A DNA stretch of 64,000 nt from Polaribacter marinaquae (GTDB taxonomy: Bacteria; Bacteroidota; Bacteroidia; Flavobacteriales; Flavobacteriaceae): the NCBI RefSeq assembly GCF_038019025.1, contig NZ_CP150496.1, forward strand, positions 2,000,001 to 2,064,000, given 5' to 3'. Below are positions 25,541 through 35,178 of this stretch, in pieces (the stretch's first letter is position 1; every line of letters starts with the position of its first letter). A program made the translations under genes and the position numbers. The notes under the pieces were generated by a model. It saw only the letters and a program-made list of their open reading frames with translations, did no database searches and was not told the DNA's origin.

Positions 25541-25863
25541 TGATTTTAACAACTACAAACAACATAGAAAATTTTAAAATAGTAGATTATTTAGGTATTG
25601 TAACGGGTACAGCTTACGATTCTAGTTATTCTGCTAACGGATCTAAACTATCTTTTAAAGATATGTTTAGTATGTCTAAATATTACGAAAAATATAGTTT
25701 AGCATTAGAAGGTATTAAAGAAAAAGCATTTCAGAATTTAAAAAACAATGCGACAAAGTTAGGTGCAAATGCAGTTGTTGGTATACAATTAGATGTAGAA
25801 CCGCTTGCAAACTCGTCTACATTATTGGTTTCTATCACTGGTACAGCTGTTAAAGTAAAATAA
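25540..25863 (+). CDS. YbjQ/UPF0145 (DUF74) family protein
   Basis: A 107-residue cytoplasmic protein of the heavy-metal-binding-domain-like YbjQ family. The conserved opening VDYLGIVTGTAYDS and closing FQNLKNNATKLGANAVVGIQLDVE (glycine/alanine-rich helix) are clear. YbjQ forms pentameric rings; its function is not established. Its ATG overlaps the rnr stop codon (TAATG), showing cotranscription with RNase R. Confidence 0.85.
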   Translation: MILTTTNNIENFKIVDYLGIVTGTAYDSSYSANGSKLSFKDMFSMSKYYEKYSLALEGIKEKAFQNLKNNATKLGANAVVGIQLDVEPLANSSTLLVSITGTAVKVK

Positions 25864-25951
25864 ACACGTATAGATTTATAATATTTTTAATAATTTTCCT
25901 TTATTATAATGGTATAATTGTTGTTTTATATTAAATATCAAACTTATAAAA

Positions 25952-26641
25952 ATGAAAAATTTAATCTTAGTATGTGCTTTTATTGTTGGTTTATCAACAT
26001 ACGCACAAAATACAATTAAACAAGATCTAGGAGACTTTAACACGCTTAAAGTATATAATGGTATAGAATTAGAATTGATTAAAGCTTCTAACCAAAAAAT
26101 AGAAATTACAGGTGAGAAGGCAAATCTTGTAAAAATCAAAAATGTAAATAATACATTAAAACTTTCTTTACCTTTTTCTTTAAAACCATCAGATAATTCT
26201 GCAGAAGGTAAAATACTTATTAAATTATATTACAATAAAAATATAGATTTAATTGATGTAAATGAAGGTGCAACTATTACTAGTAAAGATTTTAACCAAG
26301 ATAAAGTATCTTTAAATGCACAAGAAAGAGGTTTTATTAACTTAACTACAAAAACAAAGTATTTAAGTATTAGAGCAACTTCTGGCGGTATTATTAAAGT
26401 TTCTGGTGCATCTAAAAACCAAGAAGTAGATTTAGATTTGTATGGTATTTACCATGGTTTTAATTTAAAATCTACAGGTAATTCTAATGTTAAAGCTGGT
26501 ACAGGTGCAAAAGCAGAAATAAATGCTGGCGAAACTTTAAATGCTAAAGTAAGTTTTGGTGGTACAATATTTTATAAAGGAAACCCAGAAGTTGTAAAAG
26601 ACAAAAAGGTTATTGGTGGTATTATCGAGAAAAGAAATTAA
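25952..26641 (+). CDS. GIN-domain (DUF2807) secreted protein
   Basis: A 229-residue exported protein with a signal peptide (1-18, ending TYAQN) and a head-GIN domain: DLGDFNTLKVYNGIELELIKASNQKIEITGE, KIKNVNNTLKLSLPF and repeated beta-helix-like strands (about 70-225) with alternating G/N/S turns. GIN proteins are common in Bacteroidota and adopt a right-handed beta-solenoid; the role is unknown, possibly adhesion or envelope binding. It is an independent gene before tatA. Confidence 0.85.
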   Translation: MKNLILVCAFIVGLSTYAQNTIKQDLGDFNTLKVYNGIELELIKASNQKIEITGEKANLVKIKNVNNTLKLSLPFSLKPSDNSAEGKILIKLYYNKNIDLIDVNEGATITSKDFNQDKVSLNAQERGFINLTTKTKYLSIRATSGGIIKVSGASKNQEVDLDLYGIYHGFNLKSTGNSNVKAGTGAKAEINAGETLNAKVSFGGTIFYKGNPEVVKDKKVIGGIIEKRN

Positions 26642-26658
26642 TACAGAAACAGATTAGA

Positions 26659-26687
26659 TTGCTTTAACAACCTTTTTTGTATCTTTG
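26659..26687 (+). promoter_or_regulatory. tatA promoter
   Basis: TTG (26659-26661), an 18-base spacer, and TATCTTTG (26680-26687), matching the Bacteroidota -33/-7 arrangement, 19 bases before the ATG at 26707. Confidence 0.65.
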
Positions 26688-26706
26688 TAACTTATAAAAT
26701 TATATA

Positions 26707-26901
26707 ATGATGAATAATTTATCTATTTTTTTTGGATTTGTTAGCGGACCTCAAATTGCAATTATACTTGTAGTTGTTTTATTATTATTTGGTGGAAAAA
26801 AAATACCAGAATTAATGAAAGGTTTAGGTAGCGGAATTAAGGAATTTAAAAACGCTTCTAAAGAAGAAAATCCAGAAGAAAAACTAGAAGAAAAAAAGTA
26901 G
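26707..26901 (+). CDS. tatA: Twin-arginine translocase subunit TatA/E
   Basis: A 64-residue membrane protein that oligomerises to form the folded-protein channel of the Tat system. One N-terminal transmembrane helix (about 15-33, [15 protein letters not shown]) precedes the hallmark amphipathic helix [22 protein letters not shown] (32-53) and an acidic tail. A second in-frame ATG at 26710 could also be the start. A second TatA/B-type protein is encoded at 44302-44583, so the two may have separate roles. Confidence 0.93.
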   Translation: MMNNLSIFFGFVSGPQIAIILVVVLLLFGGKKIPELMKGLGSGIKEFKNASKEENPEEKLEEKK

Positions 26902-26930
26902 ATATTAATCACTTTTTTAACAAAATAAGA

Positions 26931-26965
26931 AAGCTCAATTTGTATAAATACAAGTTGAGCTTTTT
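26931..26965 (+). terminator. tatA terminator
   Basis: Stem AAGCTCAAtTTGT / ACAAgTTGAGCTT followed by a T-run, 30 bases after the tatA stop. Confidence 0.8.
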
Positions 26966-27101
26966 AGTTATCAAATTAAAATATTCCCCCAAATATTTAA
27001 TCTAAATTTCTTCGAGACAAATATAGTTATCATTATAATATCTTTAACTTATTTGTTGTAAAAAGGAAGATTTATTGGGTTTTTGGGATAAATGGGAACG
27101 T

Positions 27102-27977
27102 TTAACTAATTAATCTTAATAATGATTGCTTAGAAAAACTTCTAGATACAGGTATATCTATTTCAATAACCTTAGATTTTAATAAATAACCTCTTGCATT
27201 TCCAGAAATATCTGTAATATAATTGGTGTTTACAATATAACTTTTATGACATCTAATAATAGTAGGATATTTTTCTAATTTTGCAATAATTTTTGCAAGT
27301 GTAACTCGTAATATTTTCTCATTAATTTTGTCATCTTTTTTAATAAAAAAACTTGCATAATTTCCTTGCGAAGTTACATACACTAAATTGTCGATACAAA
27401 AACTAATTTTCTCTTTACCATTTTCTGATGTTATACTAACTTCTTTAGTTAATTTTTCTGTGTTATTTAGTTCTTGTACTTTTTTTAATTCTCTAATTTC
27501 TTTAACCTTTTTTTCTCTTCGTAATCTTATATTTTTTTCATTTAGAAATACAAAAAATGTTAAGGGTATAAGGCTAACTAAAAAAGTATATGATAAGAAT
27601 TGTAAAAGGTTTATTTTTCTTAGGTTATAGGGTTCTTTATAAATTTCACCAAAATACCATAAAGCAACTCCTATAAAGGTTACACCAACAAACATTAATA
27701 ATAAATTTCTGCCTATAGTCCAATTATCTTCACTAAAATAATCTTTAAAAATAAGTGCTGGTAAGTATAAAATTAAAAAAGTGGCAACAAAAGCTGTAAT
27801 ACCAATACCTATGGTATATGGTAATATAATTTCATCAAATTCGTGTAGATAAAAAGGTCTAAAAATATATAAAAAAAGAAAAATAAATAAACCATGATAA
27901 ATACTTATCTTTAACTTATACAGAGGTTTAGGATTAAAATAATACGGTTTATTTAACCATGAAAAAATAGCTTTCAT
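27102..27977 (-). CDS. LytTR-family membrane-linked transcriptional regulator
   Basis: A 291-residue protein with about four transmembrane helices (roughly 28-45, 52-75, 92-110, 126-145), a charged linker/coil (150-180) and a C-terminal LytTR DNA-binding domain (about 190-291, IDNLVYVTSQGNYASFFI...RVTLAKIIAKLEKYPTIIRCHKSYIVNTNYI.. SRSFSKQSLL). The LytTR core HKSYIVN is clear. Such membrane-attached LytTR proteins without a receiver domain respond to unknown envelope or small-molecule signals. Its binding sites are unknown; a two-turn direct repeat at 3896-3924 is one candidate. Confidence 0.9.
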   Translation of the reverse strand: MKAIFSWLNKPYYFNPKPLYKLKISIYHGLFIFLFLYIFRPFYLHEFDEIILPYTIGIGITAFVATFLILYLPALIFKDYFSEDNWTIGRNLLLMFVGVTFIGVALWYFGEIYKEPYNLRKINLLQFLSYTFLVSLIPLTFFVFLNEKNIRLRREKKVKEIRELKKVQELNNTEKLTKEVSITSENGKEKISFCIDNLVYVTSQGNYASFFIKKDDKINEKILRVTLAKIIAKLEKYPTIIRCHKSYIVNTNYITDISGNARGYLLKSKVIEIDIPVSRSFSKQSLLRLIS

Positions 27978-28012
27978 TAAAATTTTTTAGTAAAAATAAA
28001 AAAAATTAATAA

Positions 28013-28045
28013 AAAAAGACAGTAATTTATATTACTGTCTTTTTA
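28013..28045 (-). terminator. Terminator of the SPFH gene
   Basis: A perfect stem, AAAAAGACAGTAAT / ATTACTGTCTTTTT, with a four-base loop, just downstream of the SPFH gene stop on the minus strand. Confidence 0.85.
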
Positions 28046-28068
28046 GTTTTGTTATCGAGAACAATTAA

Positions 28069-28998
28069 TTATTCTTCTAATTTTTTAGTTTTAGCATTTT
28101 TCATTGCTTCGCCAATTTGGTTACTTGCTGTAAAACTTGCAACCATATCGTTTAGCATTTGGCTACCTGCTTGTGGCGAGTTTGGTAATAAAATTAAATT
28201 ACTATTTGTTTCTTGTCCTATAGATTGTAAAGTATCATAATGTTGTGTTACAACAATTAAAGCAGATGCTTCTTGCGAGTTGATACCAACTTTGTTTAAA
28301 ACTTCTACAGATTCTTCTAAACCACGTGCAATTTCTCTTCTTTGGTCTGCAATACCTTGTCCTTGTAAACGCTTGCTTTCTGCTTCTGCTTTAGCTCTTT
28401 CTACAATTAAAATACGTTGTGCATCTCCTTCAAATTGTGCTGCTGTTTTTTCTCTATCTGCAGCGTTAATTCTATTCATGGCAGCTTTTACTTGGGCATC
28501 TGGATCTATATCTGTTACTAAAGTTTTAATAATATCATAACCATAATCTGTCATGTATTCTTGTAATTCTCTTTTTACTGCAATTGCAATATCATCTTTT
28601 TTAACAAAAACGTCATCTAATTTCATTTTTGGTACTTCTGCTCTTACAACATCAAAAACAAAAGAAGTAATTTGATCGTGAGGATAATCTAATTTATAAA
28701 ACGCATCATAAACTTTATCTCTTATAACTTTGTATTGTACAGAAACTTTTAATTTTACAAATACATCATCTAAAGTTTTTGTTTCTATAATTACATCTAA
28801 CTGCTGAATTTTTAAACTTAACTTACCAGAAACTTTATCTATTAAAGGTATTTTAAATTGAAGACCAGATTGTCTTATGCTTTGAAATTTTCCGAAACGT
28901 TCTATAATAGCTGCGCTTTGCTGTTTTACAATAAAAAATGATGCAAAAATTATTAATCCGATTATAACAATAAAAATAATAAATGGTGGTGATATCAT
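28069..28998 (-). CDS. SPFH/Band 7 membrane protein (QmcA-like)
   Basis: A 309-residue stomatin/prohibitin-type protein anchored by one N-terminal helix (about 3-22). The SPFH domain (about 25-200) contains IIERFGKFQSIRQSGLQFKIPLIDKV and YKVIRDKVYDAFYKL; next is a long helical region with AMNRINAADREKTAAQFEGDAQRILIVERAKAEAESKRLQGQGIADQRREIARGL, typical of QmcA/HflK-like oligomerising proteins. Family members form ring scaffolds that organise membrane proteases or microdomains. No NfeD or FtsH partner gene is adjacent. Confidence 0.9.
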   Translation of the reverse strand: MISPPFIIFIVIIGLIIFASFFIVKQQSAAIIERFGKFQSIRQSGLQFKIPLIDKVSGKLSLKIQQLDVIIETKTLDDVFVKLKVSVQYKVIRDKVYDAFYKLDYPHDQITSFVFDVVRAEVPKMKLDDVFVKKDDIAIAVKRELQEYMTDYGYDIIKTLVTDIDPDAQVKAAMNRINAADREKTAAQFEGDAQRILIVERAKAEAESKRLQGQGIADQRREIARGLEESVEVLNKVGINSQEASALIVVTQHYDTLQSIGQETNSNLILLPNSPQAGSQMLNDMVASFTASNQIGEAMKNAKTKKLEE

Positions 28999-29104
28999 AA
29001 CAAGGTTTTTAATAGTTAATAAATAGTTGAATTGTAAATATACTTCTTTTAAGCATTTAATTATTTGACGCAGATTTGTTTATAATGTTACATTTTAAAA
29101 TAAA

Positions 29105-29137
29105 AAAAACCTCTCGAAATTAACGAGAGGCTTTTTA
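29105..29137 (-). terminator. gltX terminator
   Basis: The stem CCTCTCG / CGAGAGG plus flanking A/T runs lies 14 bases from the gltX stop. Confidence 0.8.
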
Positions 29138-29151
29138 TTTAGTTGTAATAA

Positions 29152-30672
29152 TTATAATTTTTCTATGGCGTTTTTAAGTCTTAATAAAGTTTCTTCTTTA
29201 CCAATCATAGCAATAATATCAAACAAATGTGGGCCAGCTAATTTACCAACCAAACTTAATCTTAATGGTTGCATAACTTTACCAAAACCAACTTCTTTCG
29301 CAGTTATCCATTCTTTTATTTCTTTTTCTGTATTTTCTGATGAAAAATCTTCGATTGATGAAATTACGGTAATTAATTCATTCATTAAATCAGCAGTTCC
29401 TTCTTTCCAGTTTTTCTTAGAAGCTTTGGCATCGTATTCTGTTGGTGTTTCAAAAAAGAAATTAGATAAATCCCAAAAATCATTTACAAAAACAGCTCTT
29501 TCTTTAATAGCAGAAACAACTTTTAAAACGTATTCTTTGTCTTTTGTGATTCCCTTATCTGCTAAAATTGGTAAAAATAGTTCTGTTAATTCAGTATCAG
29601 ACTTTGTTTGCATGTATTGCTGATTGAACCACTTTGTTTTATCTGGACTAAATTTAGCACCAGATTTACTAACTCTTTTTAAATCGAAAGCTGCAATTAA
29701 TTCTTCTAAAGAGAAGATTTCTTGTTCTGTACCAGGATTCCATCCTAAGAAAGCTAACATGTTTATAAAAGCATCATTAAAATATCCATCTTCTTTATAA
29801 CCACGTGAAACATCACCAGTTTTTTCGTTGGTATATTCTAACGGAAATACAGGAAATCCTAATTTATCACCGTCTCTTTTACTTAATTTACCTTTACCAA
29901 CTGGTTTTAAAATTAATGGTAAATGAGCAAATTTTGGTGCTTCCCAGCCAAATGCTTTATATAATAAAACGTGCAATGGCATAGACGGTAACCATTCTTC
30001 CCCTCTAATTACATGCGTAATTTCCATTAAATGATCATCAACAATATTTGCTAAATGATAAGTTGGCATACCATCTCCTTTAAATAAAATTTTATCATCT
30101 AAAGTATTGGTATCAATTTTAATATTTCCACGAATTTCGTCTTCCATTCTTAAAAGTTCGTCTTGCGGTGTTTTAAAACGGATTACATAATTTTCGCCAG
30201 CATTTATTTTTGCTTGCACTTCATCATCAGTTAATACCAAAGAATTTACCAATTTGCCTTTTTCTCTATTATGCCAATTGTAAATAAACGTTTTTCCTTC
30301 TGCTTCGTGTCCTTTTCTATGTGCATCTAATTGTTCTGATGTATCAAAAGCATAATAAGCCCAACCAGTTTTTATTAAAATATCTGCGTATTCTTTATAA
30401 AGATTTTTACGTTCAGATTGTCTGTATGGTCCAAATTTTTCATTTTTATTTGGTCCTTCATCAAAAGGAATATTACACCATTCTAAAGCGTCTATAATAT
30501 ATTGTTCGGCATTTGCAACGTAACGAGTTTGGTCTGTATCTTCTATACGTAATACAAAAGTACCGTTGTATTTTTTTGCAAATAAATAATTATATAAAGC
30601 TGTTCTTACACCACCAATATGTAAAGGTCCTGTAGGACTTGGTGCAAAACGCACACGAACATTAGATTCCAT
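29152..30672 (-). CDS. gltX: Glutamate--tRNA ligase
   Basis: A 506-residue class I aminoacyl-tRNA synthetase charging tRNA-Glu. The N-terminal HIGH-type signature is PSPTGPLHIGGVRTALYNYLFA (starting about residue 11) and the KMSKS-type loop is KLSKRDGD (about 257-264). The catalytic core shows HVIRGEEWLPSMPLHVLLYKAFG. The C-terminal helical anticodon-binding domain is present. Length is normal for Bacteroidota. It has its own promoter element (30695-30702) and terminator. Confidence 0.96.
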   Translation of the reverse strand: MESNVRVRFAPSPTGPLHIGGVRTALYNYLFAKKYNGTFVLRIEDTDQTRYVANAEQYIIDALEWCNIPFDEGPNKNEKFGPYRQSERKNLYKEYADILIKTGWAYYAFDTSEQLDAHRKGHEAEGKTFIYNWHNREKGKLVNSLVLTDDEVQAKINAGENYVIRFKTPQDELLRMEDEIRGNIKIDTNTLDDKILFKGDGMPTYHLANIVDDHLMEITHVIRGEEWLPSMPLHVLLYKAFGWEAPKFAHLPLILKPVGKGKLSKRDGDKLGFPVFPLEYTNEKTGDVSRGYKEDGYFNDAFINMLAFLGWNPGTEQEIFSLEELIAAFDLKRVSKSGAKFSPDKTKWFNQQYMQTKSDTELTELFLPILADKGITKDKEYVLKVVSAIKERAVFVNDFWDLSNFFFETPTEYDAKASKKNWKEGTADLMNELITVISSIEDFSSENTEKEIKEWITAKEVGFGKVMQPLRLSLVGKLAGPHLFDIIAMIGKEETLLRLKNAIEKL

Positions 30673-30694
30673 TTTTTTCTGTTTTTTAATGCTG

Positions 30695-30702
30695 CAAAGA
30701 TA
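30695..30702 (-). promoter_or_regulatory. gltX promoter -7 element
   Basis: TATCTTTG on the minus strand, 22 bases before the gltX ATG; exact TAnnTTTG match. No clear -33 element was seen. Confidence 0.5.
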
Positions 30703-30741
30703 GTTTTTAAAAGAGAAAATAGAAATTAGAGACCAAAAAAA

Positions 30742-30771
30742 AGACTTTAGAATATTATTTTCTAAAGTCTG
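30742..30771 (-). terminator. Terminator of the OM protein gene
   Basis: Stem AGACTTTAGAA / TTCTAAAGTCT with an A-rich left flank that gives a T-run on the minus strand. Confidence 0.75.
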
Positions 30772-30793
30772 TATTATTTAATAATATTTTGGC

Positions 30794-31633
30794 TTAAAAT
30801 GTATTAAAAATTCCGATTGAAAAAGCTGTTTTTTTAGGAACGTTATTACCAAAAAAAGCATTACCAAAACTTGTTGTAATACCTAAATTACACAACTGTA
30901 AAATTCCTTTTAATCCGTAAGCACCATATTCTTGATCTGTTACATACAAACCATTTCTTGGTGTTAATGTTTGCGGATTAATTTCACCTGGTTTGTATAC
31001 ACCATTATCTAAATTCTTTACAATATCTACAAAGCCAATTAACCAAATATTTTTTGATATTTTACCACCAAATTCTCCACCAATTTTAAAATTGTTACTG
31101 TAATCGTTTGTTCTTATATCTGCACCAATTTGTGTTTGTAAAAATGTTTTACCAAAACTTTTACCAATTAGCAATTGAGGTGTAAAGGTAAAAGCATCGT
31201 AGCCAGTTCTAATTTTTGTATTTTCATCAAAAGAACTTGTATTTAATTCTGTAACCAATTGCCCAGAAATAACCCAATTTTTATTATAAAATTGATGTTT
31301 TAAACCCAAAGATATATTACCAAAAGCAGTTTTAGAACCAGAATCTAAGCTAGATATTAAATTGTTAGTATCTTCTGTTTTTATAGATTTTAAAGGGATA
31401 TTAAAAACAAATGCTGTTTTATTTGTTAACCCATATTCACCGTAAATTTGATACGTTTTATCTGTAATATTTTTCTCGGTTTTATAATATGGATCGCCAA
31501 ATAATTCGTTGTAATTTGCTATTGAAGTGTAAGATAAATTTAGAAACAAATCTTTCTTTTCTTTTGTCCACGGACTTTGAGAAAATGCTGATAAACTTGC
31601 TATAAAAAATACTATTTTAAGGCTATTTTTCAT
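30794..31633 (-). CDS. Outer-membrane protein, predicted beta-barrel
   Basis: A 279-residue protein starting at the ATG at 31633, which begins a signal peptide (MKNSLKIVFFIASLSAFSQS); the longer frame starts with a non-ATG codon. The mature part has many alternating amphipathic strands: YQIYGEYGLTNKTAFVFNIP, GNISLGLKHQFYNKNWVISGQL, PQLLIGKSFGKTFLQTQIGADIRT and a terminal aromatic FNTF. This fits a twelve- to fourteen-strand barrel resembling transporter-type Phenol_MetA_deg/OmpL47-like proteins, but I cannot name the family. The substrate is unknown. It is a single gene between gltX and the divergent DUF4175 gene. Confidence 0.75.
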   Translation of the reverse strand: MKNSLKIVFFIASLSAFSQSPWTKEKKDLFLNLSYTSIANYNELFGDPYYKTEKNITDKTYQIYGEYGLTNKTAFVFNIPLKSIKTEDTNNLISSLDSGSKTAFGNISLGLKHQFYNKNWVISGQLVTELNTSSFDENTKIRTGYDAFTFTPQLLIGKSFGKTFLQTQIGADIRTNDYSNNFKIGGEFGGKISKNIWLIGFVDIVKNLDNGVYKPGEINPQTLTPRNGLYVTDQEYGAYGLKGILQLCNLGITTSFGNAFFGNNVPKKTAFSIGIFNTF

Positions 31634-31746
31634 GATCTTTTTTTTATTTAAATTTAGTTGCAAACTTTTTTAAAAACTTACAAAAAGCTTTTAACATTTA
31701 ATTTCATTGTAAATCCTATCAAAAATACTATTTTTATTAGTTGATT

Positions 31747-34700
31747 ATGAGCGCATTTAAAATAATTGAGCAAAAGCTACATCAGTTTACAAGAAAATAT
31801 TACGTAAACGAATTAATTAAAGGAGTAATTTTATTTCTTTCTTTAGGATGTTTATATTTCTTTTTTACTCTTTTTTTAGAGTATTTTTTATGGTTAAAAC
31901 CAACGGCAAGAACATTTTTGTTTTGGCTTTTTATTTTAGTAGAATTATTTCTATTAATTAAGTTTATTGCTATTCCAATTTTTAAATTATTTGGTCTACG
32001 AAAAGGGATTTCTTTAAAAGAATCATCAGCAATAATTGGCAATCATTTTCCGGATGTAAAAGATAAATTGTTAAATGTAATTCAGTTACAAGAATCGTCT
32101 TTACAATCAGAATTATTATTGGCAAGTATCAATCAAAAATCTAATGATTTACAACCGATTCCTTTTGTTAAAGCAATTGATTTTACTCAGAATAAAAAGT
32201 ATTTAAAATATGCTATTTTCCCTATTTTAATTTTTGTAACTATCTTATTTACAGATAATAAACAAATTTTTTCTGAAAGTTTAGATAGAGTTGTAAACCA
32301 TAGAACTGCATATACGCCGCCAGCACCATTTTATTTTGATATTACCAATACTTCTTTAAAAGTAATTCAAGGAAATTCTATTACAATAGATGTAAAAACG
32401 ATTGGTGAAGTTTATCCATCCGAAGTAAAAATTCATTTTAATAACGAGCAATATTTTCTTAACAATAACAATAATGGTACTTTTTCTTACACTTTTTCTG
32501 ATGTTTTAAATCCTGTTGATTTCTATTTAGAATCCAACGGAGTTTTATCGAATAATTATAAAATAGACATTGTAAAAACTCCAGTTATTAACAATATAAG
32601 TTTAGAATTAAAATATCCTTTTTACACAGGCAAAAAAAATGAAGTTATAAATAATTCTGGTAATTTAATTGTACCAGAAGGCACAAAGATTAATTGGTTA
32701 GTTACTGCAGTAAATACTAACCAAGTTTTTTTTATCAATAATAACAAAAGGGAAAAATTTAAAAACGAAGGACAAGATAATTTTACATTTTCTAAAAGAA
32801 TAAGAAATACTGTTAATTATGAAATTTCTTCTTCTAATGCTAATTTACAAGATTATGAAAATTTACAGTTTTCTGTAAATGTTATAAAAGATGAATTACC
32901 AGAAATTGAAGTGAAAACAAATATCGATTCCATTTCTAGAGGTACTGCTTTTTTTGCTGGTCAGATTTCTGACGATTATGGTTTAAAGAAATTGCAATTA
33001 ATTTATTATGATGAAAATAATCCTGAAGCGATTAAAACAGATCAACTAAAAATTTCTAGTACAAATGTTCAAACTTTTTTTTATGAATTTCCAAATAATT
33101 TAAACTTACAAAAAGGTATCAATTATGAATTATTTTTTGAAGTTTTTGATAATGATGCTGTAAACGGAAGTAAGAAAGCGCGTACTAAAGTTTTTAAATA
33201 TCGTCAAAAAACAAATGATGAAGTAGAAGAGGAGCTTTTGCAAGAACAACGTAATACAATTAATAGTTTAGAAAACTCTATTCAGAAACAACAAAAGCAA
33301 CAGAAAGACTTAGATCAAATAAAAGAACAACTTCAGAATAAGAAAAAGTTAGGTTGGAATGATAAAAAGAAGGTTGAGAGTTTTATAAAAAGACAAGAAC
33401 AATATAAAAATATGATGCAACGTCAAACTGATATGTTGCAAGAAAATTTAGATGAAAAGAAAGAACAATCTGAAGATTTACAGAATAAAAAAGAAGAATT
33501 AAAAAAGCGCATCGAAGAATTAAAGAAAACCGATAAGCAACAAAAACTCTTAGATGAAATTGCAAAACTTGCAGAAAAGTTAAACAAAGAAGACTTGGTT
33601 AAAAAGGCTAAACAATTAGCACAACAAAATAAACAACAACAAAGAAGTTTAGAACGTATGTTAGAATTAACAAAGCGTTTTTACGTTGAGCAAAAAACCA
33701 TGCAAATTGCTAATAAGTTAGATCAATTATCAAAAAAACAGGAAGATTTAGTAAAGCAAGATTCATTAGATTTAAATTCCCAAAAACAAATTAACAAAGA
33801 GTTTAACGAATTAAAACAAGAATTAGATGAATTGGCTAAGGATAATGAAAAATTAAAAGAGCCAATGGAACTGCCAGATGTTGAAGATGAAAAAGAGGCT
33901 ATAGATTCAACTTTAAAAAAGTCTGAAGAAGATATCCAAAAAAAAGATCAAAAATCTGCTAAAGATTCTCAGAAAAAAAGTGCTGCTAAGATGAAAGAAA
34001 TGAGTTCTAAAATGCAGCAAGCGATGATGGAGATGGAAGGAGAATCCATAGAAGAAAATATGGATGATCTTCGTAAAATTTTAGAAAACTTAGTCACTTT
34101 TTCTTTCAAACAAGAAAATTTAATGAATAAGTTTAGTGAAATTTCTACCACACATCCAGATTTTGGTAAAGACTTAAAAAAGCAAAATGACATAAGAACT
34201 TATTTTGAACATATAGATGATAGTTTATATGTGCTTTCTATGCGTCTTCCTAAAATTTCGGCTAAAATACAAGACGACTTATCATCTGCACATTATAATT
34301 TAGAACAGTCTTTAGAAAATTTTTCAGAAAATAGGTTTAACAACGGTGTTTCTAATCAACGTTATGTCATGACAGCTACAAATAATTTAGCAGATTACTT
34401 AAGTAATATGTTAAATAGTATGAAAAATGCTTCAATGAAAATGGGTAAAGGAAAAGGAAAGGGTAAAGGTAATGGATTCAGTTTACCTGATATCATTAAA
34501 AAACAGGGTGAACTTTCAGAGAAGATGCAGCAAGGAATGAAAAAAGGATCGAAACCCGGAGAAAGTAAAATGGGTGGTAAAGAAGGTAAGAAACCAGGAA
34601 ATCAAAAAGGAGAAAAAGGTCAATCTGGAAAAGATAGTAAAGACGGTAAAGACGGAAAAGGAAATAAAAAAGGTAATGGTGAAGGAAATAGTGAGGGTGG

Positions 34701-35178
34701 AAATGGAAAAAATAATGGACAAGGTAATTCTGATAACTATGATTTAGATGGAGAACTTTATGAAATTTATAAAGAACAAACCCAACTTAGACAACAGCTT
34801 CAAGATGCTATAAAAGAATCTGGTGAATCAGGTTCTGGAAACAATTCTAATGCAAAAAAGGTTTTAAAAACCATGGAGCAGTTAGAAAACGAAATATTAG
34901 AAAAAGGTTTTAATGCCGGTACAGTTCAGAAAATGCAGCGCCTCAATTACGAATTATTAAAATTAGATAAAGCAGCTTTAGAACAAGGAAAAGATAGTAA
35001 GCGTAAATCCAATACTAATAATTTACTTAATAAACGTAATACTATTAAAGCTTTAGAATTTAAAAAGCAGTTTTACAATCAAATAGAAATATTAAACAGA
35101 CAATCATTACCTTTGCAACAAAATTATAAATTAAAGGTTAGAGAATTTTTTTCTCTACCTAAGAATAAAGCAAAATGA
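31747..35178 (+). CDS. DUF4175 large membrane-anchored coiled-coil protein
   Basis: A 1143-residue protein starting at the ATG at 31747; the upstream TTG is less likely. There are two to three N-terminal transmembrane helices (about 22-45, 55-75, 150-165) and a long beta-rich extracytoplasmic region (about 190-480). Extended Lys/Glu/Gln coiled coil covers about 490-760, with a Met/Lys segment near 760, and a low-complexity Gly/Lys/Asn region spans about 900-1000 (GKGKGKGKG, GKDGKGNKKGNGEGN). This is the DUF4175 family of Bacteroidota, of unknown function. It overlaps ybeY by four bases (ATGA) and appears to lead the ybeY-mnmG-methyltransferase transcription unit. Confidence 0.85.
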   Translation: MSAFKIIEQKLHQFTRKYYVNELIKGVILFLSLGCLYFFFTLFLEYFLWLKPTARTFLFWLFILVELFLLIKFIAIPIFKLFGLRKGISLKESSAIIGNHFPDVKDKLLNVIQLQESSLQSELLLASINQKSNDLQPIPFVKAIDFTQNKKYLKYAIFPILIFVTILFTDNKQIFSESLDRVVNHRTAYTPPAPFYFDITNTSLKVIQGNSITIDVKTIGEVYPSEVKIHFNNEQYFLNNNNNGTFSYTFSDVLNPVDFYLESNGVLSNNYKIDIVKTPVINNISLELKYPFYTGKKNEVINNSGNLIVPEGTKINWLVTAVNTNQVFFINNNKREKFKNEGQDNFTFSKRIRNTVNYEISSSNANLQDYENLQFSVNVIKDELPEIEVKTNIDSISRGTAFFAGQISDDYGLKKLQLIYYDENNPEAIKTDQLKISSTNVQTFFYEFPNNLNLQKGINYELFFEVFDNDAVNGSKKARTKVFKYRQKTNDEVEEELLQEQRNTINSLENSIQKQQKQQKDLDQIKEQLQNKKKLGWNDKKKVESFIKRQEQYKNMMQRQTDMLQENLDEKKEQSEDLQNKKEELKKRIEELKKTDKQQKLLDEIAKLAEKLNKEDLVKKAKQLAQQNKQQQRSLERMLELTKRFYVEQKTMQIANKLDQLSKKQEDLVKQDSLDLNSQKQINKEFNELKQELDELAKDNEKLKEPMELPDVEDEKEAIDSTLKKSEEDIQKKDQKSAKDSQKKSAAKMKEMSSKMQQAMMEMEGESIEENMDDLRKILENLVTFSFKQENLMNKFSEISTTHPDFGKDLKKQNDIRTYFEHIDDSLYVLSMRLPKISAKIQDDLSSAHYNLEQSLENFSENRFNNGVSNQRYVMTATNNLADYLSNMLNSMKNASMKMGKGKGKGKGNGFSLPDIIKKQGELSEKMQQGMKKGSKPGESKMGGKEGKKPGNQKGEKGQSGKDSKDGKDGKGNKKGNGEGNSEGGNGKNNGQGNSDNYDLDGELYEIYKEQTQLRQQLQDAIKESGESGSGNNSNAKKVLKTMEQLENEILEKGFNAGTVQKMQRLNYELLKLDKAALEQGKDSKRKSNTNNLLNKRNTIKALEFKKQFYNQIEILNRQSLPLQQNYKLKVREFFSLPKNKAK

